In this document: positions 23,025 through 31,896 of the stretch, piece after piece
How positions within the stretch are numbered: position 1 is the first letter of the stretch
Layout of the letters: each line of letters starts with the position of its first letter
NCBI RefSeq assembly: GCF_000426385.1
Contig: NZ_AUFG01000014.1
Coordinates: 1 to 64,000 of the forward strand
Source: Arsenicicoccus bolidensis DSM 15745
GTDB taxonomy: Bacteria; Actinomycetota; Actinomycetes; Actinomycetales; Dermatophilaceae
Direction of reading: 5' to 3'
Length of the DNA stretch: 64,000 bases
The notes under the pieces: generated by a model
What the model saw: the letters and a program-made list of their open reading frames with translations, nothing else
Databases searched by the model: none
What the model was told of the DNA's origin: nothing
Translations under genes and position numbers: made by a program

Positions 23025-23618
23025 TCAGACGACCGTGGCGCCGAGCGACTCCGCGACGAGGGCGGCCTGCGCCAGGTCGATCGTGACGCCGCGCAGGTCG
23101 ACCTCGGCGAGCTGCACCCCGGACAGGTCGCTCCCGACGAGGGAGGCGCCTCGCAGGAGGGATCCCCGGAGCGAGGCTCGCGCCATACGGCAGGAGTGGA
23201 GCGAGGCACCCGTCAGGTCGGCCTCGGTGAGGTCGACCTCCTCGAGGTTGAGCCCGGTGAGCTCGACGCGCCGCAGGTCGGCCTGCCGCAGGGAGACGTA
23301 GGACCAGTCCCCGCCGTCGACGGTGAGGGGCAGCAGGGTGCAGCCGACCAGCTCGGAGCCGGTGAGCTTGCAGCCGACCAGGGTCGCGTCGAAGAAGGAG
23401 GTCCGCTCGAACGTGCAGCCGGTGAGCCGGGTGCGCTCGAGCCTGGCGGCGTTGAGCCTGACGTTGCGGAACCGGGTCCCCTCGAACGCACAGTCCGTGA
23501 TGGTCGCCTCGGCCAGGTCGACGTCCACCAGCTCGCAGTCGACGAAGCGCTCCCCCACGAGCTCGCGGGCGTACCAGTCCTCGCCGGAGAAGCGCCGGCC
23601 CGTCACGTCGGTGGTCAT
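23025..23618 (-). CDS. Pentapeptide-repeat protein
   Basis: This 197-residue protein is built almost wholly of A(D/N)LXX-like repeats (for example TFERTSFFDATLVGCKLTG and LTEADLTGASLHSCRMARAS), which fold into a right-handed quadrilateral helix that mimics DNA. Qnr and MfpA relatives protect DNA gyrase from quinolones, but such proteins vary widely and I cannot assign that role. It is divergent from the SRPBCC gene, and TetR operator 1 lies about 40 bp upstream of its start. Confidence 0.88.
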   Translation of the reverse strand: MTTDVTGRRFSGEDWYARELVGERFVDCELVDVDLAEATITDCAFEGTRFRNVRLNAARLERTRLTGCTFERTSFFDATLVGCKLTGSELVGCTLLPLTVDGGDWSYVSLRQADLRRVELTGLNLEEVDLTEADLTGASLHSCRMARASLRGSLLRGASLVGSDLSGVQLAEVDLRGVTIDLAQAALVAESLGATVV

Positions 23619-23647
23619 GACGCCAGCATGCCAGTGCGGTGAGGGGG

Positions 23648-23701
23648 TTGACCGCTGAGGCTAACGCCGTTAGCGTCGGTGCCGTGGCTAACGCCGTTAG
23701 C
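23648..23701 (+). promoter_or_regulatory. Promoter with two identical 15-bp TetR-type operators
   Basis: TTGACC (23648-23653), a 17-bp spacer and TAGCGT (23671-23676) form a good sigma-70 promoter. The palindrome GCTAACGCCGTTAGC occurs twice: 23660-23674, over the spacer and -10, and 23687-23701, just after the expected transcription start. Centres are 27 bp apart. The TetR protein encoded two genes downstream is the obvious ligand, giving autorepression of the SRPBCC-TetR-amidohydrolase operon. Confidence 0.82.
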
Positions 23702-23722
23702 CCCTGGGTCGAGGAAAGCTCC

Positions 23723-24268
23723 ATGTCCGTCCGTACGATCGTCACCGTGACCGGTTCAGTCGTGCTCGTCGTCGCGCTCGTCGCCGTCGGGTCCTACCTC
23801 TGGTCGCGTCGCAGCCCGCACGTCATCGAGGCCACCAGCGAGATCCGGGCCACGCCGGCCGAGGTGTGGCAGGTGCTCGTCGACAACGACCGCTACCCGG
23901 AGTGGAACCCCTCGATCACCCGCAGCGAGGGCCGTCTCGAGGTGGGTGGGACCGTCACCAACACCGTCGGCCTCGGGGACGGCACCATGACCTTCACGCC
24001 CGAGGTCCTGGCCGTGCGTCCCGGGCGCGAGCTGCGGTGGGTGGGCCGGACCTACCTGCCGCGGGTGGCGGACGGGGAGCACTCCTTCGTCCTGGAGGAG
24101 ATCCACCCCGGAGTCACCCGCCTCACCCAGCGCGAGGAGTTCACCGGCGTGATCGTGCCGTTCGCGTCCGGTCTGCTGGCCGGGATGGACGAGGAGTTCG
24201 CCGCGGTCAACGCCGCGCTGGCACGCCGGGTGGAGGCGGTCCGGGGGTCCGTCGGCGCCGGCCGCTAG
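23723..24268 (+). CDS. Membrane-anchored SRPBCC (START/Bet v1-like) protein
   Basis: A 181-residue protein with one N-terminal transmembrane helix (TVTGSVVLVVALVAVGSYLW) followed by a polyketide-cyclase/SRPBCC fold: IRATPAEVWQVLVDNDRYPEWNP is the standard start of these hydrophobic-ligand cavities. No enzyme motif. GAGGAAAG precedes the ATG. First gene of a TetR-controlled operon with an amidohydrolase, which suggests a small hydrophobic substrate is sensed or degraded. Confidence 0.85.
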   Translation: MSVRTIVTVTGSVVLVVALVAVGSYLWSRRSPHVIEATSEIRATPAEVWQVLVDNDRYPEWNPSITRSEGRLEVGGTVTNTVGLGDGTMTFTPEVLAVRPGRELRWVGRTYLPRVADGEHSFVLEEIHPGVTRLTQREEFTGVIVPFASGLLAGMDEEFAAVNAALARRVEAVRGSVGAGR

Positions 24269-24278
24269 CGTCGACCCC

Positions 24279-24824
24279 GTGACCACGCCACCTGCCCCAC
24301 CCCCCGTGCCCGCCCGCACGGCCCGCCAGGCCGAGATCGTCCAGGCGGCCCGCGCGCTGCTGACGTCCGGGGGGTGGGGCTGCGTCACGGCGCGCGCCGT
24401 GGCCGATCGGCTCGGCATCAAGGCCCCGTCGCTCTACAAGCACGTGACCGGGCTCGACGACATCCGGGTCGCCCTGCTCACCGATGCCCTGGTCGAGTCC
24501 GGCACCCGGCTGCACGAGGCCGTGGCGCAGGACCGCACGGTCGCGTCGGTCGCGTCGGCCTATCGCGACCTGGCGCGACGCGAGCCCCAGCTCTATCGCC
24601 TCGCCACGGTGGAGCCGCTCGCCCGCGACGCCCTGCCGGCCGGCCTCGAGGAGTGGGCCGGCTCGCCGTTCTGGCTCGTCACCCCCGGCGGCGACCCGGC
24701 CCGCGCCCAGGCCCTGTGGGCGTGGTGCCACGGCATGGCGATCCTCGAGATCGAGGACCGGTTCCCGCCGGGGTCGCCCCTCGACCAGACCTGGGCCGTC
24801 GGGGCGGCGGCGTTCGCGTCATGA
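24279..24824 (+). CDS. TetR/AcrR-family transcriptional regulator
   Basis: This 181-residue regulator has an N-terminal helix-turn-helix (VTARAVADRLGIKAPSLYKHV near residue 40) and a C-terminal domain resembling the WHG ligand-binding type (ALWAWCHGMAILEIEDRFPP). It starts with GTG at 24279, 10 bp after the SRPBCC gene, and overlaps the amidohydrolase start by ATGA. The two GCTAACGCCGTTAGC palindromes ahead of the operon are its likely sites. Confidence 0.92.
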   Translation: MTTPPAPPPVPARTARQAEIVQAARALLTSGGWGCVTARAVADRLGIKAPSLYKHVTGLDDIRVALLTDALVESGTRLHEAVAQDRTVASVASAYRDLARREPQLYRLATVEPLARDALPAGLEEWAGSPFWLVTPGGDPARAQALWAWCHGMAILEIEDRFPPGSPLDQTWAVGAAAFAS

Positions 24825-26398
24825 CGCGGACCCTGTGGATCGACGGGACCTTCCGGACGCTCGACCCCCACCGGCCCACGGCCACCGCGCTGCTGACCGA
24901 GGACGAGCACGTCCTGGCCGCAGGAGACGTGGCCGAGCTGCGCGCCCACACCACCGGCATCACCAGCACGATCGGGCTGGGTGGCGCGACGGTGACCCCG
25001 GGTCTGGTGGACGCCCACATCCACACGGCGGGCTACGCGCGCGACCTGACCACGGTGGACCTGCGGGGCTGCACCACCCAGCGGGAGGCGCTCGCCGAGA
25101 TCGCGCGGTTCGTGGCGGGGCTCGAGCCCGGGCGGTGGCTCTTCGGTGGACGCTGGGACGCCAACGACTGGCCCGAGGGGCTGCCGGACCGCGACGTCCT
25201 CGACCGGGTCTGCCCCGACCGACCGGCCATCCTGCCGTCCATCGACGGCCACACCCACTGGGTCAGCTCCCTTGCCCTGCAGCAGCTCTCGATCGACGAC
25301 CACACCCCCGACCCGCCCGGCGGCACCATCGAGCGCGATGCCGTGGGCCGGGCGACGGGGATCCTGCGCGAGTCCGCCACCCTGGCCGGCGAGCACCTCA
25401 TGACGCTCCACTCCGGCGACCTCACCGACCAGCTGCGGGTGGCCCAGCAGCGCCTGCTCGCCGTGGGCCTCACCGGGGTCCACTGCTTCGACGGCGAGGA
25501 CGCCAGGGCGGCATACGAGACCCTGCGAGCCGCAGGCGAGCTCGCGATCCGGGTCCACAAGTCCGTCCCGCTGACCGCCCTGGACCAGGCGATCGACGAG
25601 GGCCGCCGCACCGGCGACGGGGACGCCTGGCTGTCCACGGGGCCGGTCAAGGTGTTCAGCGACGGTGCCCTCGGGTCGCACACGTGCCACATGGGCGAGC
25701 CGTTCCCGGGCGGCGGGCACGGGATGGAGGTCATCAGCGTGCCCGACCTCGTGGACGTCGTCGTCCGGGCGACGCGCGCCGGCCTCGGCGTCGCCACGCA
25801 CGCCATCGGCGACGAGGCCAACCATCGGGTGCTGACGGCGTATGCCGAGGCCCGGCGCCTCGCGGGGCCGCCGGCCGTGCGCCACCGGGTCGAGCACACC
25901 CAGCACCTGCGACCGGGCGACGTGGCACGGCTCGCGGCCCTCGACGTGGTCGCGAGCATGCAGCCGACCCACTGCACCAGCGACGTCCGGCTCGTGGAGC
26001 GGCTGCTGGCGGGCCGGGACCTGCGGTCCTATGCCTGGGCGAGCCTGCTGCGGGCCGGGGCCCTGGTGGCGCTCGGGTCCGACGCGCCGGTCGAGGAGCC
26101 CGGCCCGATGGCGGGGATCCAGGCAGCGGTGACCCGTCAGGAGCCCGAGACGGGCCACCCCGCAGGGGGATTCGAGCCGCACGAGAGACTCACGATCGAC
26201 CAGGCGGTGCACGGGTTCACCGTCGCCCCGGCCCGGGCGGCCGGTCTGGCGGCACCCACGGGGACGTTGCGCCCGGGAGCGCCCGCCGATCTCGTGGCCT
26301 GGAGCGGAGACCCCTGGCGGGTGCCGGCCACCGAGCTGGGTGCGCTGCGCGCCCTGACGACGGCGGTCGGCGGAGTGGTGCGTCGCACCACGGCATGA
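24821..26398 (+). CDS. Amidohydrolase, YtcJ-like metal-dependent hydrolase
   Basis: A 525-residue amidohydrolase-superfamily enzyme. The metal-binding HxH is seen in TPGLVDAHIHTAGYARD (near residue 70), with later metal ligands around KVFSDGALGSHTC, THAIGDEANHRVLTAYAE and the catalytic Asp in ALGSDAPVEEPGPMAGIQAAV. Family members hydrolyse C-N bonds of small molecules; YtcJ-type substrates are mostly unknown. It is translationally coupled to the TetR gene, so its substrate or product is probably the inducer. Confidence 0.9.
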   Translation: MTRTLWIDGTFRTLDPHRPTATALLTEDEHVLAAGDVAELRAHTTGITSTIGLGGATVTPGLVDAHIHTAGYARDLTTVDLRGCTTQREALAEIARFVAGLEPGRWLFGGRWDANDWPEGLPDRDVLDRVCPDRPAILPSIDGHTHWVSSLALQQLSIDDHTPDPPGGTIERDAVGRATGILRESATLAGEHLMTLHSGDLTDQLRVAQQRLLAVGLTGVHCFDGEDARAAYETLRAAGELAIRVHKSVPLTALDQAIDEGRRTGDGDAWLSTGPVKVFSDGALGSHTCHMGEPFPGGGHGMEVISVPDLVDVVVRATRAGLGVATHAIGDEANHRVLTAYAEARRLAGPPAVRHRVEHTQHLRPGDVARLAALDVVASMQPTHCTSDVRLVERLLAGRDLRSYAWASLLRAGALVALGSDAPVEEPGPMAGIQAAVTRQEPETGHPAGGFEPHERLTIDQAVHGFTVAPARAAGLAAPTGTLRPGAPADLVAWSGDPWRVPATELGALRALTTAVGGVVRRTTA

Positions 26399-26402
26399 CG
26401 GG

Positions 26403-27014
26403 TCAGGCCCCGGACGCCCCGACGCGCTCGACGTTGCTCGACAGCCCCTGGATGACGCGCGGCTTGGGCGCGATCACCGTGGCGGCCGGCGGGACGTCGC
26501 GCAGGACGGCGACGTTGGGCCCGATGGCGGCATGGTCGCCCACGGTGATCTTGCCGGCCACGACCGCGTTGACGCCGATGCTGACACCGTCGCCCACGAC
26601 GGGAGCCTGGTCGCCGAAGGTCTCGCCGCCGGTCGTCCCCCCGATCGTGCAGCCCTTGCGCAGCACGCAGTCGTCGCCGATGACCGAGCCCGGGTGGATG
26701 CCGATGGCGGCCTCCTGGACGATGACGCGCCGGCCGATGCTGGCGGTGCGCGGGATGTCGATGCCGTAGACGTTGACCGAGACGCGGTGGCCGACGGTGT
26801 AGGCCAGCTCGGCGCCGCGACGCTTCCAGGTCGGCTCGTGGTCGGAGTCGAGGGCCCACCGACCGAGGCGGTAGGCGGCCAGCGCGTGGAAGCCGGGCTC
26901 GAGCCACCCGAGGTTGGTCTGTCTGTCCTCGCGGATCGTCCGCAACAGGGCGGAGCCGTCGAGCAGACGGGCCTTGAGGGGGTTGGCCGGCCGTGCGGCG
27001 TCATGCTGCGTCAT
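26403..27014 (-). CDS. CysE-like hexapeptide-repeat acyltransferase
   Basis: A 203-residue protein whose C-terminal two thirds form left-handed beta-helix hexapeptide repeats (IGIHPGSVIGDDCVLRKG ... VGDGVSIGVNAVVAGKITVGD), with an N-terminal helical part, resembling serine O-acetyltransferase of the EpsC type. Serine acetylation for cysteine synthesis is the likely role, but no cysK is adjacent and sugar-acyltransferase activity is possible. GGAGGAG sits 5 nt before the ATG. Its 3' end is 4 bp from the convergent amidohydrolase. Confidence 0.78.
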   Translation of the reverse strand: MTQHDAARPANPLKARLLDGSALLRTIREDRQTNLGWLEPGFHALAAYRLGRWALDSDHEPTWKRRGAELAYTVGHRVSVNVYGIDIPRTASIGRRVIVQEAAIGIHPGSVIGDDCVLRKGCTIGGTTGGETFGDQAPVVGDGVSIGVNAVVAGKITVGDHAAIGPNVAVLRDVPPAATVIAPKPRVIQGLSSNVERVGASGA

Positions 27015-27103
27015 CGATGCTCCTCCGCGTGCGGCAGCCCCGCTCCTGACGTCACGATCGCGGTTACGCTGCGTGATGGGGTGGCGACACCCACACCTGG
27101 GGC

Positions 27104-27925
27104 TCACCCTATCGGGGAAACCTGGGTGGATCCGGGACCCGCCACGACCGAGAACGTCAAACCGTCGATGCGCGTCCGCAGCTCGGCGTCCTCGGACAGC
27201 TGTCGACCCACCTCGGCGAGCACCAGGTGCAGGGTCTCGCGGTCCAGCCCCCGCGGCACGACCACGTCGACCCGCAGCTCGCCGGAGGGGGTGAGCCCTC
27301 CGACCCGGACGTCCTGGACGAGACCCGCCAGCCGCTCCTCGGCGAGCACCACCCGACGACCGCCGTCGATCGACTCCTGCACCACCACGTCGCGGTCGGC
27401 CGGCACCCAGGCCCGCCCTTGGGCGAGGGCGTAGACCATGGACGGCCGCAGGACACGGTGCTGGTCCGACCCCAGGTCGAGCACGAGCAGGTCGCAGCGC
27501 TCCTGGACGGCGGCCTGGCCGAGGGTCTGGGCGGTCACAGGGACGGGTCGGGCCGAGGGGTCCCACGCGGCCAGGGTCGCGAGGCCGGTGAACGCCGGCA
27601 GGGCCCGCTCGCCATCAGGGCTGGTCAGGACGACGGTGGCCATGTCCGCCACGGAGTCGGTGCCCACGGCCGCCCCCTCGCCCGGCGCCGCGACGACGGG
27701 CACGAAGAACCGGGCCGCCGACACCGCGCTCATGAGGGACTCGTCGTCCACGTCGCCGTCCAGCGCCGCGGCGAGCCGCGGGTCGACCTCGCCCCGGTCG
27801 CCGCTGAACGGGTTGTCGCTCAGCTCGCGGCCGTGCCACGGCACCCCGCCCGTGTCGTGGCCGTGGGAGGCGTCGTGGCCCGTCATACGGCGCTCGATCC
27901 GTGGGTCGCGCTCTCGGTCGCTCAT
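27104..27925 (-). CDS. SseB-family protein
   Basis: Predicted cytosolic protein of 273 residues with an SseB N-terminal domain: WHGRELSDNPFSGDRGEVDPRLAAAL, then VSAARFFVPVVA and SMVYALAQGRAWVPADRD. The family sits beside histidine genes and infC in many actinobacteria, function unknown. ATG 27925 is 5 bp after the priA stop; a second ATG at 27886 just before the conserved segment is an alternative start. Confidence 0.82.
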   Translation of the reverse strand: MSDRERDPRIERRMTGHDASHGHDTGGVPWHGRELSDNPFSGDRGEVDPRLAAALDGDVDDESLMSAVSAARFFVPVVAAPGEGAAVGTDSVADMATVVLTSPDGERALPAFTGLATLAAWDPSARPVPVTAQTLGQAAVQERCDLLVLDLGSDQHRVLRPSMVYALAQGRAWVPADRDVVVQESIDGGRRVVLAEERLAGLVQDVRVGGLTPSGELRVDVVVPRGLDRETLHLVLAEVGRQLSEDAELRTRIDGLTFSVVAGPGSTQVSPIG

Positions 27926-27930
27926 CGCCG

Positions 27931-28671
27931 TCAGCTCGGCCGGCCGGCCGCGTCGAGGGCCTCGGGGAGCGTGAACGCACCCTTGTAGAGCGCGGACCCG
28001 ACGATCGCGCCCTCGACCCCCTCGGCCACGAGACCCCGGATGGCCACGATGTCGTCGAGGGTGGAGACGCCCCCGGAGGCGACCACGGGGCGGTCGGTCG
28101 CGGCGCAGACCTGACGCAGCAGGTCGACGTTGGCGCCCGCCATCATGCCGTCCTTGTTGACGTCGGTGACGACGTAGCGCGCGCAGCCCTCGGCGTCCAG
28201 GCGCGCCAGCGTCTCCCACAGGTCGCCGCCGTCCTTGGTCCAGCCGCGGGCCGCCAAGGTCGTGCCGCGGACGTCGAGGCCGATCGCGACCCGGTCACCG
28301 ACCTCGGCGATCGCGCGCCGCGTCCACTCGGGGTCCTCGAGCGCGGCCGTGCCGATGTTGACCCGCCGGCAGCCGGTCGCGAGCGCCCGCTCGAGGCTCG
28401 CCTGGTCGCGGATGCCGCCGCTGAGCTCGACCTTGAGGTCCAGCCGCCCGACGATGTCCGCCAGCAGCTCGTGGTTGGACCCGCGCCCGAAGGCGGCGTC
28501 CAGGTCGACGAGGTGGAGCCACTCGGCGCCCTGGTCCTGCCACGCCTTGGCGGCCTCCCAGGGATCGCCGAACTCGCCCCCGGAGCCGGCCACTCCCTGG
28601 ACCAGCTGGACGGCCCGGCCGTCCACGACGTCGACGGCGGGCAGGAGCTCGAGGCGGGGTGCGTCAGTCAC
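27931..28671 (-). CDS. priA: Phosphoribosyl isomerase A (HisA/PriA)
   Basis: TIM-barrel Amadori isomerase of histidine synthesis. In actinobacteria without trpF the same enzyme serves tryptophan synthesis; whether trpF exists elsewhere cannot be seen here. The two catalytic Asp motifs are [18 protein letters not shown] at the N-terminus and [19 protein letters not shown] near residue 170, with phosphate loops ELSGGIRD and VASGGVS. GTG 28671 is chosen because it gives the normal 246 residues. It is separated from hisH by two unrelated genes. Confidence 0.95.
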   Translation of the reverse strand: MTDAPRLELLPAVDVVDGRAVQLVQGVAGSGGEFGDPWEAAKAWQDQGAEWLHLVDLDAAFGRGSNHELLADIVGRLDLKVELSGGIRDQASLERALATGCRRVNIGTAALEDPEWTRRAIAEVGDRVAIGLDVRGTTLAARGWTKDGGDLWETLARLDAEGCARYVVTDVNKDGMMAGANVDLLRQVCAATDRPVVASGGVSTLDDIVAIRGLVAEGVEGAIVGSALYKGAFTLPEALDAAGRPS

Positions 28672-28746
28672 GGGACCGACGCTATCGCGCTCGCCCGGCG
28701 TGGCGCCGCGGGCGGTCACCGGGTGGGCAGCAGCCGCCGGTGGCGC

Positions 28747-29949
28747 TCAGCGCGCCAAGGCGCCCAGCGCCTCGACGAGCCGGTGGACGTCCTCGTCCGA
28801 GGTGTATGGCGCCAGGCCCACCCGCACGCCGACGTCGGGCTCGAGGCCCAGCCGCCGCCAGGCCTCGTAGGCGTAGAAGTGCCCGGCCGGCGCGAGGACT
28901 CCCTGCTCGAGGAGGCCGCGGCTGATTTCGTCGCCGGGCACGCCGTCGACGACGAGGTAGGACGTGGGTGTGCGCTCCTGCGCGCGGGACAGGACACGCA
29001 CGCGAGGCAGCTCGACCAGGCTGTCCTCGAGGAGGCGGTGGAGGCGGTGCTCGTGCTCGTGGACCGCCTCCCACGAGGCGCGGAGCCGGGCGCGCCGGGT
29101 GGGGGCGTCGCCGGGTGCCAGCCCCGCGATCAGGTCGACCGTGGCCGTGACCCCGGCCAGCAGCTCGTAGGGGAGGGTGCCCAGCTCGAAGCGCTCGGGG
29201 ACCGCGTCGGTCGACGGGAGCAGCTTGTCGGGGTGCAGCTCGTCCAGCAGCGCCGGGTCGGCGGCGAGGACGCCGCAGTGCGGCCCGAGGAACTTGTAGG
29301 GAGAGCACACCAGCGAGTCGGCGCCGAGGGCCTCGCGGTCGACCAGGCGGTGCGCCGCGAGGTGGACGGCGTCGATGTGCAGAAGGGCGCCGGCGTCGTG
29401 GGTGATCTCGGCGGCCCCGGCCACGTCGGGGATCGTGCCGAGCAGGTTGGACGCGCCGGTCATGGCCACCAGGCGCGTCCGCTCCCCCACGACCTCGCGG
29501 AGCGCGGCGAGGGGCAGCTCTCCCGTGGCAGGGTCGAGCTCCCACCACCGTATGACGGCGCCGACGCGCTCGGCGGCCTGGATCCAGGGCCGGACGTTGC
29601 TGTCATGGTCGAGGCTCGTGACGACGACCTCGTCGCCCGGCTGCCAGGTCGCCGCGAGCGCGCGGGCGAGGTCGTAGGTCAGGGCCGTCGCGCTGCGCCC
29701 GTGGACGATGCCGCGCGGGTCGCTGCCGAGCAGGTCGGCGCCCGCGGCGCGGAACTGCTCCACGTGCCGCTCGGCGTTGCGCTGCGACGCCGCGCCGGTG
29801 CCGCGGTTGGACAGCGGCGCGCACAGCGCCTCGGCGATCGCGTCGCCGATCTCGCGCGGCGTCTGCGTGCCGCCGGGCCCGTCGAAGTAGGCCGTGCCCT
29901 CCTCGAGGGCCGGGATGCGCGCGCGGAGGGCGGTCACGTCATAGGTCAT
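28747..29949 (-). CDS. Cysteine desulfurase-like class V aminotransferase-fold protein
   Basis: PLP-dependent class V enzyme of 400 residues. The PLP Lys lies in DSLVCSPYKFLGPHCGVL, preceded by LLHIDAVHLAAH with the cofactor Asp. AYFDGPGGTQTPREI near the start and SNRGTGAASQRN match the cysteine-desulfurase-like VC1184 subgroup, whose substrates are mostly unknown. There are no SUF partners nearby. It begins 4 bp after the FAD monooxygenase stop, so the two probably form one unit. Confidence 0.85.
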   Translation of the reverse strand: MTYDVTALRARIPALEEGTAYFDGPGGTQTPREIGDAIAEALCAPLSNRGTGAASQRNAERHVEQFRAAGADLLGSDPRGIVHGRSATALTYDLARALAATWQPGDEVVVTSLDHDSNVRPWIQAAERVGAVIRWWELDPATGELPLAALREVVGERTRLVAMTGASNLLGTIPDVAGAAEITHDAGALLHIDAVHLAAHRLVDREALGADSLVCSPYKFLGPHCGVLAADPALLDELHPDKLLPSTDAVPERFELGTLPYELLAGVTATVDLIAGLAPGDAPTRRARLRASWEAVHEHEHRLHRLLEDSLVELPRVRVLSRAQERTPTSYLVVDGVPGDEISRGLLEQGVLAPAGHFYAYEAWRRLGLEPDVGVRVGLAPYTSDEDVHRLVEALGALAR

Positions 29950-29953
29950 GCCG

Positions 29954-31225
29954 TCATCCTGCCCGAGATGTTCCTCGGGCCCAGGACGGGGTGGGCTCAT
30001 GACCGACGGCGCTCATCTGGAGCCAGGTGAGGATGCCGGAGAGACGCGGGGAGATCTGCATCGCGCGCACGAAGGCCGGCAGGGGCCGGTCGTCGATGCG
30101 GCCCTCGAGGGCGGGACGGACCAGGTGCTCGTGCTCGTTGTCCTGCATGGCCCGGGTGATGCGGGTCGGTCGTCGGCGACGCCTCTCGACGCGAGCGAGG
30201 TCCTGGTCACCGAGCGTCCCGCTCCTCAGGGGCGGGACGAGCAGGCGGGCCGTGGCGACGGCGTCCTGGACCGCGAGGTTGATCCCGACCCCCATCACGG
30301 GTGACATGGGGTGGGCCGCGTCGCCGATGCACAGCACGCCCGGCGCCCACCATCGACGCACCATGCCGGCCCGGGCGTCGAGGAACCTCACGTCGTCCCA
30401 GGACCGGATGTCGGCGAGCTGGTCCTCGGCCCAACCGAACTCGTGAGCCAGGACCCGCAGCAGGTCTGCCACGTCGCCGCGCCGCCGCTCGGCGTCCGTC
30501 CCCTTGGCGAGGAGGTAGGCGACCTGGTGGTAGTCGTGGCGAGCCATGGACACGACCACGTGCCCGTCCACGAAGCGGGCGACCACGGCGTCGGCCTCGT
30601 CCTCGGGAGCCATCGGGACGCGCAACCACCACACGTCCATCGGCAGGTCGGACTCCACCAGCTCGAGGCCCGCGGCGTCGCGCACCGCGGAGCGGCGGCC
30701 GTCGCACCCGACGACCAGGTCCGTCGCCAGGTGGTGCTCCCCCTCGGCATCGCGGTAGGTGAGACCGTCCACCGTGCCGGCAGGGTCCCGGGTGAGACCG
30801 GTCACCTCGCTCGACAGGCGCAGGGTGAACGTGGGCTCGGCCTGCGCGGCGTCGGCCAGCAGCGAGAGCAGGTCCCACTGCGGCACCATCGCGAGGTGCC
30901 GGTACCGGCCCGGCATACGGCCCAGGTCGCCCATCGTCACGTCGCGGCGCCCGATGCGCATGCGCATCGACGTCATCCGGCCCGCCGGGATCCGGCGGAA
31001 CGCGTCCCCCAGGCCCAGGTCGTCGAGGAGCCGCAGGGTCGGCGGGTGGACCGTGTCGCCGCGGAAGTCGCGCAGGAAGTCGGGGTACTTCTCGAGCACG
31101 GTCACCTCGGCGCCCGCACGCGCCAGGAGCAGGCCGAGGACCATCCCGGCCGGTCCGCCGCCGGCCACCGCCACGGATGCAGGTGCAGGTGCAGGTGTAG
31201 GTGCAGATGCAGGTGCAGATGCCAT
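29954..31225 (-). CDS. FAD-dependent aromatic-ring-type monooxygenase
   Basis: Group A flavoprotein (PHBH fold), about 423 residues. VAVAGGGPAGMVLGLLLARAGAEVTVLEK is the FAD/ADP motif (shown here as GGGPAGMVLGLLLA), DLVVGCDGRRSAVRDAAG is the DG motif and GVLCIGDAAHPMSPVMGVG the GD motif. Substrate unknown. The start is uncertain: ATG 31225, or ATG 31234 three codons earlier. The N-terminus is a low-complexity Ala-Pro run from a 6-bp repeat. It lies 15-25 bp after hisH and so may be carried on the his transcript. Confidence 0.88.
   Translation of the reverse strand: MASAPASAPTPAPAPASVAVAGGGPAGMVLGLLLARAGAEVTVLEKYPDFLRDFRGDTVHPPTLRLLDDLGLGDAFRRIPAGRMTSMRMRIGRRDVTMGDLGRMPGRYRHLAMVPQWDLLSLLADAAQAEPTFTLRLSSEVTGLTRDPAGTVDGLTYRDAEGEHHLATDLVVGCDGRRSAVRDAAGLELVESDLPMDVWWLRVPMAPEDEADAVVARFVDGHVVVSMARHDYHQVAYLLAKGTDAERRRGDVADLLRVLAHEFGWAEDQLADIRSWDDVRFLDARAGMVRRWWAPGVLCIGDAAHPMSPVMGVGINLAVQDAVATARLLVPPLRSGTLGDQDLARVERRRRRPTRITRAMQDNEHEHLVRPALEGRIDDRPLPAFVRAMQISPRLSGILTWLQMSAVGHEPTPSWARGTSRAG
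31178..31222 (+). repeat. Hexanucleotide repeat at the monooxygenase N-terminus
   Basis: About seven degenerate copies of GGTGCA/GATGCA encode an ASAPAPAP-type tail before the Rossmann fold. A slippage-prone microsatellite that keeps frame. Confidence 0.8.
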
Positions 31226-31248
31226 GACCCCCATCCTGCCTGGCCACC

Positions 31249-31896
31249 TCAGCGCAGGGTCGCGACCCAGTTGGCGAGCAGCTGCATCCCGGCGTCACCG
31301 GACTTCTCGGGGTGGAACTGGGTCGCGGACAGGGGGCCGTTCTCGACGGCGGCCACGAACCGCGCGCCGTGCTCGGACCAGGTCACGCGGGGGGCGACCG
31401 CCTCGAACGGGCCGTGCGGGTCGAGGGTCCAGTCCTGCACGCCGTAGGAGTGGACGAAGTAGAACCGCTCGTCCTGGACCCCGTCGAACAAGACGGTGGC
31501 CTCGGGCGCCTCGACCCGGGACCAGCCCATGTGCGGCACGACCTCGGCCGGCAGCCGGTCGACGGTGCCGGGCCACTGGTCCAGGCCGGGCACGGCGCCC
31601 TGCACGGACGGCTCGCTGGAGCCCTCGAACATCGCCTGCATCCCCACGCAGATGCCGAGCACCGGGCGGGACCCCGAGAGGCGGACGTCGATGAGACGGT
31701 GACCATCGACCGCCCGAAGCCCGCGCAGGCAGGCGTGGAAGTTGCCCACCCCGGGGACGAACAGCCCGTCGGCGTCCAGCACGCTGCGCTCGTCGGCGGT
31801 CAGCGAAACGTGGGCGCCGACCCGCTCCAGGGCACGCACGGCCGAGCGGACGTTGCCGCTGCCGTAGTCGAGCACGACCACCTCGGGTGCGGTCAC
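31249..31896 (-). CDS. hisH: Imidazole glycerol phosphate synthase subunit HisH
   Basis: Glutamine amidotransferase subunit that supplies ammonia to HisF. The 215-residue protein has the nucleophile in [15 protein letters not shown] near residue 85 and the His/Glu pair in [13 protein letters not shown] near the C-terminus. GTG start at 31896 overlaps the preceding gene's stop (GTGA). Its partner hisF is not in the window. Confidence 0.97.
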   Translation of the reverse strand: MTAPEVVVLDYGSGNVRSAVRALERVGAHVSLTADERSVLDADGLFVPGVGNFHACLRGLRAVDGHRLIDVRLSGSRPVLGICVGMQAMFEGSSEPSVQGAVPGLDQWPGTVDRLPAEVVPHMGWSRVEAPEATVLFDGVQDERFYFVHSYGVQDWTLDPHGPFEAVAPRVTWSEHGARFVAAVENGPLSATQFHPEKSGDAGMQLLANWVATLR

